Source: Varroa destructor (Eukaryota > Arthropoda > Arachnida > Mesostigmata > Varroidae). From it: DNA of 64,000 nt. A model generated the notes under the pieces. It was not told the DNA's origin. It ran no database searches and was given only the letters and a program-made list of their open reading frames with translations. The stretch is from positions 30,501,341 through 30,565,340 of the forward strand of contig NW_019211456.1 in the NCBI RefSeq assembly GCF_002443255.2, read 5' to 3'. How positions within the stretch are numbered: position 1 is the first letter of the stretch; every line of letters starts with the position of its first letter. The position numbers and the translations under genes were made by a program. Below, in pieces: positions 38,266-51,908 of the stretch.

Positions 38266-41200
38266 GGCCGTCATTTGGCGAGAAATTCTTTTTATAAAAA
38301 CTGTGGTGTACTGCCAAGCCGTGTTTGACTCTGAACAAACGTGCCGAACAAATTAAAGACTATACACAACGTTTGGTAGGCTTTTTGTCGCCTATGGGGC
38401 CACGTAAGGTGATAAATAAACAGGCTAACTGAATTGTGACTTAGGTTTTGACGTCTTTCGAAAATAGAACCCCAAACAAAGTCCTCTGTGTGCCATTCCG
38501 TTATTGCGCTACTATATAATCCTTACCTTATCTTGGTTGTGGGGTTAAACCAAAGAAACGTGACGTGCGAATCGTGTCTCCCATAAACGTACAGCGAAAA
38601 AAAACTAAACACGTATAAAGAAATTACGAATGTGTGCAACGCGACACTATCTAAACCATCATACCAGTGCTGTCGCAGTGATTGAACCTATAGAGATAGG
38701 TTTACCCTCTATTTGATGGTGTGGAACCCGATGTGGCGCAGGTGTGAGCCAGGCTATGCTGGTCGCTCTTTGATACCGCCGTATAAGGCTCTACGATGTA
38801 GTTGCTATAACTTTGTAAACTGCAACGATACCGCCACTGAGAGCTTCGCTCGTACCGTGTGCCGAAATAAGAGGAAGAGGCACTCAGGAGAACTTAAGAG
38901 CGCCTGAACGCACGAAGATACGCTTGACGGGGCGTGAAGGCATGGCTAGATGTATATCTCACTTTGGCGGGCCTTAGCATGAACGAGAAATGAAACAGGG
39001 GCAAAAAAGGGGCTCTGACGAGACCCCCGGAGATGGCCGAATGAATGACGTGAATACGCGACAGGACGCACGGGCTATACAGACATCTAAAAAGAAATAT
39101 CAGCAAAGCGATGTATTTACACCTAGTGAATGTTTGAAGTGGAAAATAACGCATTGAATTAATATGGCTTTACGATCACTGGGCATAATACACTAGATAT
39201 TTATTTGCTTTTTCCAAATGAACGATTTTGAATTAAAATATGCCGTTTTTGAAGATATAACCAAGCTTTGTATAACATTTCATCCGATATTCAGATAGAT
39301 GTATGCGCACGCCTGATAACGAAACTGCAAGTAAACCATTAGAATGACAAATAGTTGGTGACCCCGCGAACTTTAGCTCGACAATAATGGAGCTAAGTGA
39401 TTTTCCTAGAATTACTCATCCCAACGAACTTGTGGAATTGTGTGTTACCAGCTGAACAAATTTAAGACATAGTACGCAACTTAACGCTGAACATATTTTG
39501 ATTGACAGATACGTAGTATTAGGCTTGTGTGGTATACCCTGTCAGAGCGCAGTAAAACGCGACATGGTACGGCAGATACGGTTTTACCGTAAATCTCTAC
39601 ATGTCAATGTTGTAAAGAGTAGACTGAACGAAATCGAAGACCGCATTGAAAGTCGGAAAAAAAAAACACCTGGTGATCTACTCTCGCTTCTCAGATTAGT
39701 ACCCCTCTTCTCTCCTCGGATCTGCCCTACTCAACAAATCACCGTCCTAAATTTCCTCCCCTCGTCGGAAGGGTAGGTATGTATAATGATTTCCGTAGAC
39801 GTTTGATTTTTCTCATTTGTAGGTGCTTCGTACCCTTCTGAGTCTCGTAAACATAATATACGGAACCGACAAGTGAACCTAAAAAATTTAATCGGATCGC
39901 TTAGACATGGCGCAGACGGCGCAAATATTATAAATCATTAGGATACGAAATGTCCTTTCTGATGCCGAGGACAGCATCTGCGTGCGCGTGTGTGTCAATT
40001 ATTACGAATATTCCATCCCGGCAAACATTGACGATAAGGACGGAGCAAATCGTGTTTACTGTGGTCGTAAACGCTCAGTAAATCGGTGCTTTGCAACTCG
40101 TCAACAACGGTAATGGGAGGTTTGATCCGTACCCAGACAGGTTTGCCATCGCTATCATTTGTTGGTCGGGGTCGTATAGATTATGTCTACCGAAAATAAA
40201 GCAGATGTTAACTGCGTAATTTCTCGCCTTAATTCTAGACTATTTACCCCTAGAATTTCGGTTTAATTCTACGTTACCCACCTTTAACGACGGCGCTGTG
40301 CTTCAGGCATGTGCAACTCGGAGTTGTACCAGTCGCCCCCTCAACGTAATACGGCTAGTTAACGATAGATCTTGTTTATGCCATTGACACGTGTGTAAAT
40401 CAATGCGGAAATTTATGTTGGAACGTTTATGCAAACGAGATCGGCCGGCGTTTCGACATTTAATTGCTGTTGCTACTATGATCATATACAACTGAGAGGA
40501 AAATTTGCTACGCGTAGTGCTCGCTAGCCGTATTTATTCTGATTATAATATTCGCGCTAGGGTGATTCCTTGTAAACTTTTAAGACTTAACCTGTTTTGT
40601 ACATCTTCCAATAGATAAAATAAATTGTAAAAAAAGAAGAAGCCATGGATGAAGATCACGCAAACAATATCGATTGTCACCAAAATCCTTTAACATGCGC
40701 ACATCGTATCGAAGTACCCCCATGATACCCTATGCGTACTGGTTCAGCAGGATTCTTGATGCATATCTAGCTCTCACTCACTATCTAGGAAAAAAGGATA
40801 TCAACAACTGAAAATTTTCAGATTTGATCTTCGGTTAGCAGGCTCTCGTTTCAGTTAGGGATTACTGTTAGGAGCGACTCGTATTTTTATTTTCATGGCA
40901 ACGAAGCAGAACAGATCAAAGAGCCACAGCTAATCGCCTGAATCACCATCAACTTTAGATGTTTATTAAGCCGCGAACAGAAACGCCAGTCGCGACAGAA
41001 TCACAACGAACGATCCATCTCAAATAAATGTTAGCTATTTTGGTTACTCAATTTCAGTGACGTTGATTGAGCTTAATCGCACATCTACGCCAGCCTCAGC
41101 CGATATATTTTCATCATTCTTTTGCCTCTGTGATCGTTCTACAACATCTGATTTTTAGCAGACATCAGCTGCCATCGTTATGCGCTTCGTCTTCTTGGTC

Positions 41201-41270
41201 TACCTATCTGGCCTGGTGGGGGGGACCCTCATCAAAGGTTGCGGAAGGTTGACAACGTCAACCGTTTGCA

Positions 41271-41303
41271 TATATAAATGTCTGCTGACATCGTCCATCA
41301 GTT
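41271..41303 (+). promoter_or_regulatory. TATA box and initiator pair
   Basis: TATATAAA at 41271-41278 and an arthropod-type initiator TCAGTT at 41298-41303 whose A (41300) lies 29 nt from the first T of the TATA box, the standard spacing. The first ATG downstream is at 41467 and opens a 90-codon frame. No downstream promoter element seen at +28. Chance occurrence is possible in A+T-rich DNA. Confidence 0.35.
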
Positions 41304-41466
41304 GGTGACAGAACGCAGCTAGCGGTGGTAAAACTGTTACAAAGTCTAATATAAACACATTTACCCGGAGTACTGATACTGTCGGAAATTACCAGCCGGA
41401 GACGACAACGCCGACAAGTTAGAGAAGCTGGCGTACGCGCGAAGCCTCTCGGGAAATTATCAATCT

Positions 41467-41739
41467 ATGACTCGTTTATTTAACAGTATAAGCAATCAAA
41501 GCAATTTGAATGTAGTGTACGAAGACGACGCCAATATGTCTACCTCGGCGGAAAAAGTTTTTGCTTTGATTGTAGACTGGTTGGCTGTTAATATGACCAG
41601 TATCAATTTCTGGTGCATGTTTTACCTGTTACGTATGAAGACATTATATCATATGAATTACATTTATATTGTACCATTTTATTCGAGTGTTACGTCGAAA
41701 TATTGGCATCGATCAATTCTCCATAACAAAAATGAATAA
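41467..41739 (+). CDS. Unrecognised 90-codon ORF downstream of TATA/initiator
   Basis: First ATG after the putative start site at 41300; 5' leader would be 167 nt without any upstream ATG. Begins MTRLFNSISNQSNLNVVYED. Start context is weak (T at -3). No family, signal peptide or clear membrane segment recognised; listed because of its position behind the promoter-like pair. Confidence 0.2.
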   Translation: MTRLFNSISNQSNLNVVYEDDANMSTSAEKVFALIVDWLAVNMTSINFWCMFYLLRMKTLYHMNYIYIVPFYSSVTSKYWHRSILHNKNE

Positions 41740-44700
41740 TTGTCGAGGACAGCGTAACCGCGTACCCTCGAAAGTTTGTAATGTATAAGATTGGGAAGTA
41801 TTGCCCCCAGGGTCCCAACATATGAGTACCGACTATACGAAAAGTTCACGTTCGCGCGAACCGCTTGGTCGGCCAAATGCAGCTCAAGTCAGATCCCTTA
41901 AATCAATGACGAATAATTTAAGATAGTCCTTGATCTGAAAACGACCGCGTTTCATTAGTGTGTGCTAGAATTGCGGATTCGTTTTTACCTTCAATTGATC
42001 ATACTACGAATGCAGTGTGTTGCAGAAACGCGAAGACGCCTTCAAATACCGATGTGGCTCCAGGCATCATTTAATAGCACATTGTCAAATGAAGAGGTTG
42101 AACTCTAGAAGCAAGGCCCGTTATAGAGTCGACAAAGCTTTCGTTAGCAACTAAGTAAGAAGCGCTGCTGCACGTACTTCAACTTGAAGTCAACTCGCGC
42201 CGCTCTGTCGTGTCGGAATAGTACAAAAAGAAAGCTACACCGAAAGTATCACTTACAAGTTTCGTTATACGAACTTAATCACAAAATTATATGAGTATGC
42301 TACGTGCTATTAGGACCTTTGCTTTTCTAGAAGATTTCACTAGCGGTGAGCGTGCTAGCTCATTTCGCGTGCGGGCTACGATCGACAGTTAGCGTGTAAT
42401 GATGTCATTTACGCTTGCTTCGATTCCATTGTCACGCCCGGTGTTAGGTCTACAATTCGTTTCTTAATCGGCCCATTAATTAATATACGCCGTTAGTATT
42501 ACTACTATTGCTATTGTTATTTTCGGATGTTACGGCCTTTCTAAACAGAGAGAGAGAGTTCCAACGAAGGAACACAGAGCATCTTTTGAAAATAAGCACG
42601 TTATTGCTGTTGCCATACTGTATATACTGTTGCCAGGTCTCTACTCAGACCAGAACCGCTGCGAGTGTTTGCTGATCGTAATTACCTTCCAATGGTTATC
42701 AAAGTCTCTCCGATGGCGATCGTCCTGTCTACAATGAACATTTGGTCCCTGACAAACTCTTTCGTACAGTTCTTCGATACTGCACAATGATGTCACATAA
42801 TAAGATAAAGATTGGGCGAATTTGTGCACAGCCGAAGTTCCACTACTTTAACAGTTTTGTTGAAGGAAGTGAGGCGTATGCTTTGGTATTCGATGCAGTC
42901 GTTAGAAGAAATTTACTTTTCTTGGTAGGCTTTCAAGGGGCATGGCCTGTTGTCGGGCAACAACGAGCCCAGGACCGGTTTCACTAAGATGGAAGTGGAC
43001 AAGTGAAACACTGCCACCCACATAGTTTGCCATCTTCGTCGACTAATTTGTGTTCGATCTACCTCAGACAAAATTCAAGCAGAAAAAGCGTCTCGAGCAG
43101 CCCGTACGATGCAGAACAGGGTGATTCACATGCATTCATCATTCTTACATATAAAATGCATGTAGAAATGTTTTAATTGATTAACTGACCAAAACGATCG
43201 ACAGGCTTCTCTCGTTGTTCTTAGAGCCCTGCTAAGGCTAGACTCCTTAGTGGCTTGTGAAACTTTAAAGCCTTATCTCATCTCACGGCGACAACGCTTA
43301 TTAGAGTCGTCTGCGTGCGAATGTGCCGAAAGGCCAGAGATCTATAGGCTAGACAATAAAAGGAACTAGTAAATCAACTGGTCAATGAATGTACTTTTCT
43401 CTATATTGCTTTCTTTTTACCTTGGGCACGGCCAACAAAACGCCTATAGGCACACACAATCGTGTCTCGGTTAACTGTAAATTTGCTAATAAAGTCCTGA
43501 TACGGGGCAGGAGGTATTAGACAATGGGCCGCTATTTTTCACGGCGATCAGATCCAGTCGGATTCTAAATGATTTTTTTTTTTCGGAAAATTACAAAAAA
43601 ACAACAGTTTCGGTTGTTGTTGCGCTGCTGTGATGGCTGTGCCACTGTCAAGATCGTTCGTCGTTGTTTGAGGCCGTTTATCTGTCAGTAGCGTTAATAA
43701 CCGTTTCGAACAGGTGAGCCAATCATGGTCAGATGTAGATAATGCTTGTCCCCATCAGCACAGTCTGTTTACAATGTGTCTGCACGTCTTTTTGCTTTTG
43801 GCAATGGAGATGATGAGCCCGCTAAAAAATAACGAGACATAGCAGAGAAAATTCTGCTGGATGAGACCTAATCGTCAAAGATCTAAAAGTAGAAAAGGAT
43901 GAAAACGATAACTATGAAGGGATTATAACATGCTTGTTTCCATTGCAGACCATTGTCATTATCTCTTAGCTTAGTTTCGTTCAAGAGACCCGGCGGATTT
44001 GGCACAGAGATAGAAGCTGAGGCTACCTGCACCGACAGTATATAAATGGAACTTTGAATAGGTCTACGTTTGATTCTATTTTTCGTGTTCTATTTACATA
44101 AAGTTCAAATATCCATCAAGCTTCTATTTATATTTGTCACTTAGTTAGGTAAGCTAGATTGATTTATGTTCAATTATAATAGGGTTTGTTTTGGCTCTCT
44201 TTAGCGTTCTGCCATGTTATTAATCACTGTGAGAAATGTAACTAATTTACTAAAAGGGGTTCATAGACATGAAAAGACGAAATATAGCTGGATTCTATCA
44301 CTGCATTAGACGGAGTTGTCTCTTACCCGTAATTCAGTCAAAGGCCCAGTTCCCTATTACATCACATAAAGCGGACCAACAGGCAGGACTATCCGGGGAG
44401 AAATTATCGATTTATCAGTATTACTATTCGATACAAAATTAGTTCCAACAGTCAATATGCATTAGTATTTCTATACATGCATATTTCCTTAATGTACTTT
44501 AATATCAGGAAGAATGAAAAGCAACTATTTTGGTCGTTTTCATTTCTGGAAATTCATTCATCGTTCAAGTTTCTGTTGTGACCAGCTATGTTAACCTCAG
44601 AGAAGTCGATGATAAGTCGCTGTTCGAAACGGTCATGTAAAGAAGCTAATGAAGTAACAACAGAAAACCTAATTATCATTATATAAACGAGTTGAACCAA

Positions 44701-47700
44701 TTCCTCAGATCTCACAGGATGACCTCACAGGAGCCTTCGTTTCTAGATTCTGCCCGTCAACCCTGTCGGTACAAGTATTTATTAGAAAATCTCTTGGCGT
44801 TGACGAGGTCCCACTTGCCGTTTCTTTTCGAAATCTTGTCTCTCTTAAAGGCTTAGCTCCTCCCGTAAATAAAAAATTAATCAACAAGCAGCAGAGCATG
44901 TTATTTGCATTGTGCAACCCTTATCGGCCACGTCAGCCTCTGCGGCTCAATTCAGCCAGCTACGACTTGCTCATCACGTTGTATGGACGGACATTTAATT
45001 AACTTAAAACAACATTTTATGCCCTTTGCTAGCAGAGAAAGACGACTGTAAATTTTTTTTAATGTTATACCTCAAAAATATATCGAGATCACGCATACGC
45101 ATTGCGTCTGCATCGAATTGCCTGCACACATAAAAGCTCGCAGCAAGTTCGTCCCCTCTCTAACTTCCATCTAGTTGATAGAATGCGGAGCACTAGCTCG
45201 TAAGTTGAGTCGATGAACCACTCTCTTTGTCTACTGAGTATCGGACTACCTTTTAATGGGAACACGCAAAAGAAAGACGAAACGTGAAGGAGCATTTTAA
45301 GAGACAGGAGAAGGCAGACGAAGTAGAAAGTCGAGTTTGTGACGAATTTAGGCGGGTCTGCGATGGTAATTCTGTTGTTATCGTTTTCGGCATGTGTCAC
45401 ATCATTGTCGCGATCTGAAGACTGCACGTCGGTAGGAACATGGCTGCAGCAAACAAACTGCTCGTGAGCCAAGAAAGAATCTCGTTTAAAGTCGAAAAAC
45501 TCGCCTCTACGAGTGCAAAATGAAAGGTAGTCAATGCTACAATGTACGATGATGTAGAAACGGGTTGGTGCTCAACGATCTCTAACGTCGAAATGTCCTT
45601 CGAATGTAGGGAGGGGCGAGCTGAAATACACAGACAGACTTCAGCTCAGGATAACAATAAAACGCCTGTGCAAAGACTCGGTACATGCGATACCTTGAAA
45701 AGACGCTTGAGTGCACACAGGCAGTCTGCCTTATGAATTTAGACGCGCCTAATGTTTTTTTGTTTTCGGAATTCAAAGGCTGACGATGAGTTTACGCCTC
45801 TTAACCTTCATATGTATTTTTAAGAGAACAAAAATATTTTGTATGTATATATGTGAACGAAAATGTTTGAAATCGCTCTCTAAGGTATGTTATGTAAATG
45901 TGTCGTTGACGCAGTCTCTACTGTAATATAAACCTAAATACTGTCATAGATACTTGATTTAAAAGCTGTATCAATTCATGTAAAATAAGTGGCTAACTTA
46001 TAAAGCCGGTACAAACAGAGACGAAGGTTTTTTGCAGGTAGCATTTACCTTACAAGTAACTTATTTTATGTATATTACATGTGTAGTGTGTTATTTTCGA
46101 TGTGAGAAGCAAATGTTTTTACTTGCATGGCTTCTGGCACGGTTTTCCGTATATTCAGCATTCGTCTATCTAATGCAATATTGAAGAAATTTCAAATACT
46201 TTCGCTATTTATCTTGCCATTCGGATCCCCCAGTGTTTAATGTGTGTGAAATATATATTACTATATGTTCCGATTCACCGTTAAAGAGCGGGATGGGAAA
46301 ACTATTTACACATCTCATGGAGGCCTTTTTGTTTGATCCCAAATCGCATCAGACTCAGAATACAATGTTCACAGTTCGGATTAGGAAACCTCTCATCCTT
46401 TACGTAAGCTTAGGCACTGTGTCTTCGCTGCTGGTCGTTTTTCTGTTAGTTTTGTTGCCGATAAGCTTTAACGGCAATTTTAAAACTTTGTGATTCACTG
46501 AAGACCGCTATAGTGTGTTATTATTATTACTAATTTATACGACTATTATATTATGCATACTCGTAGTGATCTCGAAGGTACATAAACGTACACAATGTTA
46601 GCCGGTATCTAATCACCTTAGTCTACACCAGGCGGGTTGTTCGGTACGGAGCAAACAGGACAGATTAGATGTTTGCAAGGTATTTTGTAAATCTATCATT
46701 TTCGTGCATCTCACCTCGCTATCTCAATCGGCTCCGTCGATTGTTTGAATTTCCGGCTGCTGCCTACCACTACCAAACATTCTGCATTCACTGTTCCTTT
46801 TTTTTCTTGGTCAAAGTCCACCACTCCAGGACACCATAGGAGCGGAGGCAAAGAATCTTCAGTGCGTATTCCAACGATTAGGTTTGCGATCCTTAATGAC
46901 ATGAATCAATGCCAATAAGTAGCTTCGTTTGCGTTACCATCACGAAATTCAACATATTACAGATGTGTAATGCTATATGAGTCCAGGTGGCCGTTAAACA
47001 GTTGGCTTGATGGTAAAGGTTTTTTAACGCCAACACGTTTCAAACAACTTGGACAACACTTTCACACACTAATATAGAATGCTTCGTACATGCAAACTGG
47101 TAACAGCTCTTGCTTCAGCTATTGTTGCTGTTAGTAATTTCTTGTGAAGGCGTCAGCAATGATCTTCAAATTTTCCTTCACTCCGATTCATTCGCGAGAA
47201 GATTTGTATACGCTGTCGCAAATTAAAATGGATTCGTTTTTGCGGTCTCTCAGGAAGTGGGATGGTTGTCGTTGTTGCTGATTCGGCTGCCAGATGTGGG
47301 CTAGCGCGTGTCTTCTTCAACTCTCCGCTCTAAAACGCCCAAAGGGGTACACCCGGGGCAGAGGCCAAGGTCGGGCACAGATGGCCCAAGAGGATGTTTT
47401 ATACTGTTTATTCTTTCTAACCAAAAATAAAAAAGCTCGGGAAAAGCACCAACGAAATGCAGACGAGTCCGTGGCTTTGAGTTTGGAACTCGGGCGTTCG
47501 ACCAGGTCGGGATGTCTAACTGCACAATCTATCAACCGCTACTAACTCTACTTTTGTTTATAGAATACAATGTGTTTTGCAAGAAGATGCTCGGCTTTGA
47601 ACCGCTTGAGATATTGCCGTGAAAAATTAAATTTCACTTATGGATCCGGTCAAACCCCCCAGGTTACTTGGTCCTCGTGGGTGTGCGATCATAACGAACC

Positions 47701-50700
47701 CCTACGGACAAATACTTTAATTTTCCAAAGAACTAGAAACAAAAAATGCACTGGTCATATCCGGCAATTTTCCAATTGCCCTAAATATGTTTTGTATGAA
47801 GTCTCTGATTTTCACTTGATCAGGGCTAATTGACGGACGATGATAATCATCACACTCATAACTGCGAAGCACATGGCACACATATGTTTGGTATACTATT
47901 GTTGAAGACAATATCCGTGTTTAGTAAGTATCTGCACTCGGGGCGTTCGCTTCTGAATATCGGGCACGAATACCGAGGCGCTCTGCATTGGAAGCCTTTG
48001 CTTACGCTTTTACTGCAGAAGCAGTCACCTTTACTCCTTCAACCCGGCCTAGTCTTGATGCCGGCCTGGGGCTTTCGCTTGGTGTTCTAATACTAATGTT
48101 ATTGTTGTTGTTATTCGTTATGATCGGCGAGCTTCGATTGGTTGTGGCCGGTTTTACATTGTCTTTGGCGGCTGGTACTTATCACCAGCGATGCCTTTAA
48201 CGAACAATCTGAGGTTCCTCCTCCTCCTGCCAGACGGTCGATCCGTCTGAAGAGCCGGTAGTTGCGCGCACTGTTCGCTGCCGTCAAGGGTCCCCGTTTC
48301 AGATAGGGTGGAGCGATCAGAGGACGCAAGTATCAGGATAATGGATGGAATATCAGTGTGAAGCCAGTATATTAGAACCTAGTTTTTCGATAATAACTGT
48401 ATCGCTGTAGGTGTACTGGAATATTCAGATTCGCTGGATACAACCAGACCGTCTATCTCATATACAAGCCAAGAAGCTGATTTGGATCGCCAATATCTGA
48501 AGGAAACCGTTTACAGCCGCAATCGACATCATACTGGTTGGCCCCCTGAATTCATCCTTAAAAATTATCGCTCTGCTCATATACTATCCAAAATATACTA
48601 CCACATACGATTATGTGCGTTGCGTGTACGCCGCATCTCCTCATGAGCCAGCAGAATCGATGACTAGTGGTGCCCTCTATGGAGCGATGTTGAAATTATG
48701 TGTTGGTCCGATAGATTGACTGAACTATTCAGATGCTGGCTGTCCCTAGAACCATATGCCCTACGTTTTTCGTTTTCTTTGCGAAGTCGTCCTCTTTTCT
48801 TTTTGAACTTTTCTTATGGCCGATCTAACGTATCGTCGCTTGAGCGTAATGATTTATCAATCTTTCTAGGCACAACACTGTATATCGTTAATATTGTTTG
48901 ATAGGCATTGTTTATTATGAGGGCATTGCACGGATAAGAGGATCACACGTGCCAAAGTCGATCTTACCATAGTCGCCTTGTGGTTCCTGTCTGCCGTGGT
49001 TGAGTTAGTTAATAAAATCATACTTAGCCAGCTAGGTTAACTTAACTGATGGGAACCGTCAATAAGTGGATGGGAAGGCCACTTGTCGGAAGCTAATACG
49101 ACCCGATCAAATGGCTAGTAACAATTAAGGATTGCGAGTTTTGGGCGTTTAGTTGGTCACCGCGATTACAGCCGGATCAAACAAGGCCTTGTCTAATGTT
49201 AAGTGATCGTTTTTGTGGAGCTTGACCGCTCGCCGTTATCGAGAGGACGTCGCCATGACGTACATACTCGACTGTTACTGATGATTGTTTGACGTTTGCA
49301 AAAATTTCGGTGCGGGCCTTTTTGCGTAGCTGACTGCTAGCTATCCTTTGCACGACAGGCCTCAGTATCGCCATGCGGCACTGCTTCGAAGAGCTGTCGG
49401 AATACGGGGCTTAATACGAGTAATTGCAATGTGAGCCGGAAGCGCTAACCGGCTATAAACAAAGTTAACGTGGAATTGTTCTAACAAAAGATGAAGAGTT
49501 AGCCGGCAAAAATGATTTTATCACGAAACTATTATTCTCGTGCATATCCTTATGTACATACATCTTCGTACACATACTTATTAGGACTTCGTACTGTCGA
49601 GATTTAATGCTTCTATGCTTTGCACCTGAAACAACCTTTCACAAGTAATTATGAGCGTTGATTATCGTGAAAATTTATGTGGAACTATGGGCAACGGAGT
49701 GCACCAAACTGTGGCAAACACCACGATATAGATCCGATGCTACTGAATTTCTAATGAATAGCCGCATTGAGAATCTGTTGTTTCTCTAAGAACTTCTTCT
49801 CGTCCTGTTATTGACTGTCGACTGCTTGCGCTTCTCATTGTGTGACCCCAAATCTACTTTTTCTCTCGACAGTCGAAAATATCGGCAGATCGTCAGACAC
49901 TTAGACAAACGTCAACAGTACAAGTAAAAGCGGACGCGAGGCGGGATAACGACGGTTGACAGTGAAACACCGGATGATTATCGACGAGCATTAGCAAGCA
50001 GTCGGTATGTGAAGAATCCAGCATCACGTCCCCATTGCCATAGTCCGGTTTTCCGCTGCAGATTCCTAAAGATCACTACCGTCATTGTCACCGCGTGCAG
50101 CATCAAGACGACAAAAGTCGCTCGCTGTTACCAGGCGAGGACCGGTCGACTGCTAGAGACTGCGACGAGCGAACAATACGAATACCAGTGGCAGAGAATT
50201 CGTTCGTAGCAAGTACATGCTACAACGGCACAACGCCGTCTGCTACGATATCGTATTTTTAGTATGAGTAGCGGAACGCGCAAACGAAGCGACGATTAAA
50301 AATGCAGAAAATCCCACTAGAGTTTCGTAGGGGTTTAAAGGAACGATAACATGGGAACGGCGTGTTTACTGGCGTAAATTCGTACTGCGTACGGAGGCTA
50401 GTGCTTTGCATGTGTCGCCTACAGCTCAGTTTAGAAGAAATCTTCCAAGTCATAAGTATGTAAATGTTTCAAGTTTTTCATTCGATACTGCCGTTAATTA
50501 GTTACTTGAAACTTTAATCTGTTATGAAGTTCAATATCTGGTTGCTGCTGTATAACTTCAGAGCTTTCTTAGGCATATATTGACCTCAGACAGCTTCAGG
50601 GAATTTGCAAGAAGCGTAACGGAAATTAGTTGATATACAGAAGATATGATTTTTTAGCTAATTAATATCTTTCTTGGCTACTACGTTCCTAATGCTGCCA

Positions 50701-51775
50701 CGTACGATAGATTCAGTCATGTGTTCAAATATTTCGATAGTTTAAAACGGCCCAGAAGCGCACCTGCTTTTCATGTGAACACATTTATTTGTTACCGTGT
50801 ATCATTTGCGTCCCGTAGAATCTCGTTCCTCAATAGAAGTTTACTAACTATTTCTGTACATTTTTACATGGTCATGGGCAATGGTTTTTCTCCTACTTGC
50901 TCTCTTTCGTCCTTCTGTGCAGTAGCTATCTACGATATAGCCATCTGAGCTACGCTACAATGCTCTGAGAGAAACACCAAAAAAATGAAGATCCAATAGC
51001 CCCGAAACGCCAGTGCGACCGATAGCATAAAGGTAGGCATATCAAGCAACATCGGCTTTTGCCATCAGGCAATAAGAAAAACAGCAAGAGGAAACCTAAT
51101 GAAATTACCGGAGGCTCTGCATAACCTGAAATAAATGTGAGAAGCAAACTTTTTCGATGTGAAGAACTTCCTTCGACTGAACTGATTTGTGCAACCCGAC
51201 GTATAACGATGATATCTTCGCGCTCTGTGAGGTCCCGATTCTTCTTGCTCACACTCGATCCATGGCCAGAAGTTCTGTCGGAATTATATGAAACAACCTG
51301 GTCTAAAAAAGAAATTACTCAATATAAAGTACCGAGCACTAATATATTAAGAACTGCTAACCAAGATGTACTTTCTTGTACTGCACTATTATTTTGTCTA
51401 TGACGAAGGGTCCCCTGTACGGGGAAGAGGCACTACGAAACGCATGTCAGTTCTTTCTATCACATTCCTTTCCGATTTTAGATATTCAATAAAGCTTAGC
51501 AAACGTTGTCCTTAAGCTCTAACAAATTAAGTAATAAATTAATTGTAAATTAAGATTAAGAAAAAAAGGCTTTTTAGTCTCTTCTCGCCCCATTAAGTTG
51601 CATAAAGTTTTCCAAGAACATACGTGCACGTTTGAAAGCTCCGAAACAGACCCGCACATATATAGTAGTAACCATGAGACGGCAGTACATACCATAATTC
51701 GCTCGTCACACGTTCGAAAACTGGCTTCACGCAGCTTGACTTGTATGAACGCTAAGTTCTACGAACATGTATATA

Positions 51776-51815
51776 ATAGCTATAAACTAAGCTAACTTAC
51801 TTAGTTTATAGCTAT
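51776..51815. repeat. Perfect hairpin, 16-bp stem, 8-nt loop
   Basis: ATAGCTATAAACTAAG (51776-51791) and its exact reverse complement (51800-51815). Flanks do not pair further, so it is shorter than a typical microRNA precursor. Confidence 0.9.
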
Positions 51816-51873
51816 CTGCTTAATCAAAGCCTTCTTAGCATAGAGGGCCAAATTGAAGTTAAGATGCAAGCGC

Positions 51874-51908
51874 GAAGACAATGTGATGTCAACAGCCACA
51901 TTGTCTTC
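51874..51908. repeat. Perfect hairpin, 12-bp stem, 11-nt loop
   Basis: GAAGACAATGTG (51874-51885) and its exact reverse complement (51897-51908), only 58 bp after the previous hairpin. Confidence 0.9.

Noticed and set aside
45089..45472. 127-codon minus-strand frame
   Set aside because: No motif, start at a non-ATG codon, composition like surrounding DNA.
46233..46493. Small ORF ending in a hydrophobic segment
   Set aside because: Apparent start is GTG; a single hydrophobic run in A+T-rich DNA is common; no other support.
47290..47545. Overlapping frames on both strands in a GC-richer patch
   Set aside because: Three frames are open at once, which reflects composition; none shows a motif or splice context.
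49864..50010. 5'-UTR-like segment with a donor-like CAGTCG|GTATGT
   Set aside because: No TATA box, no clear initiator with downstream element, and no partner acceptor that could be defended.
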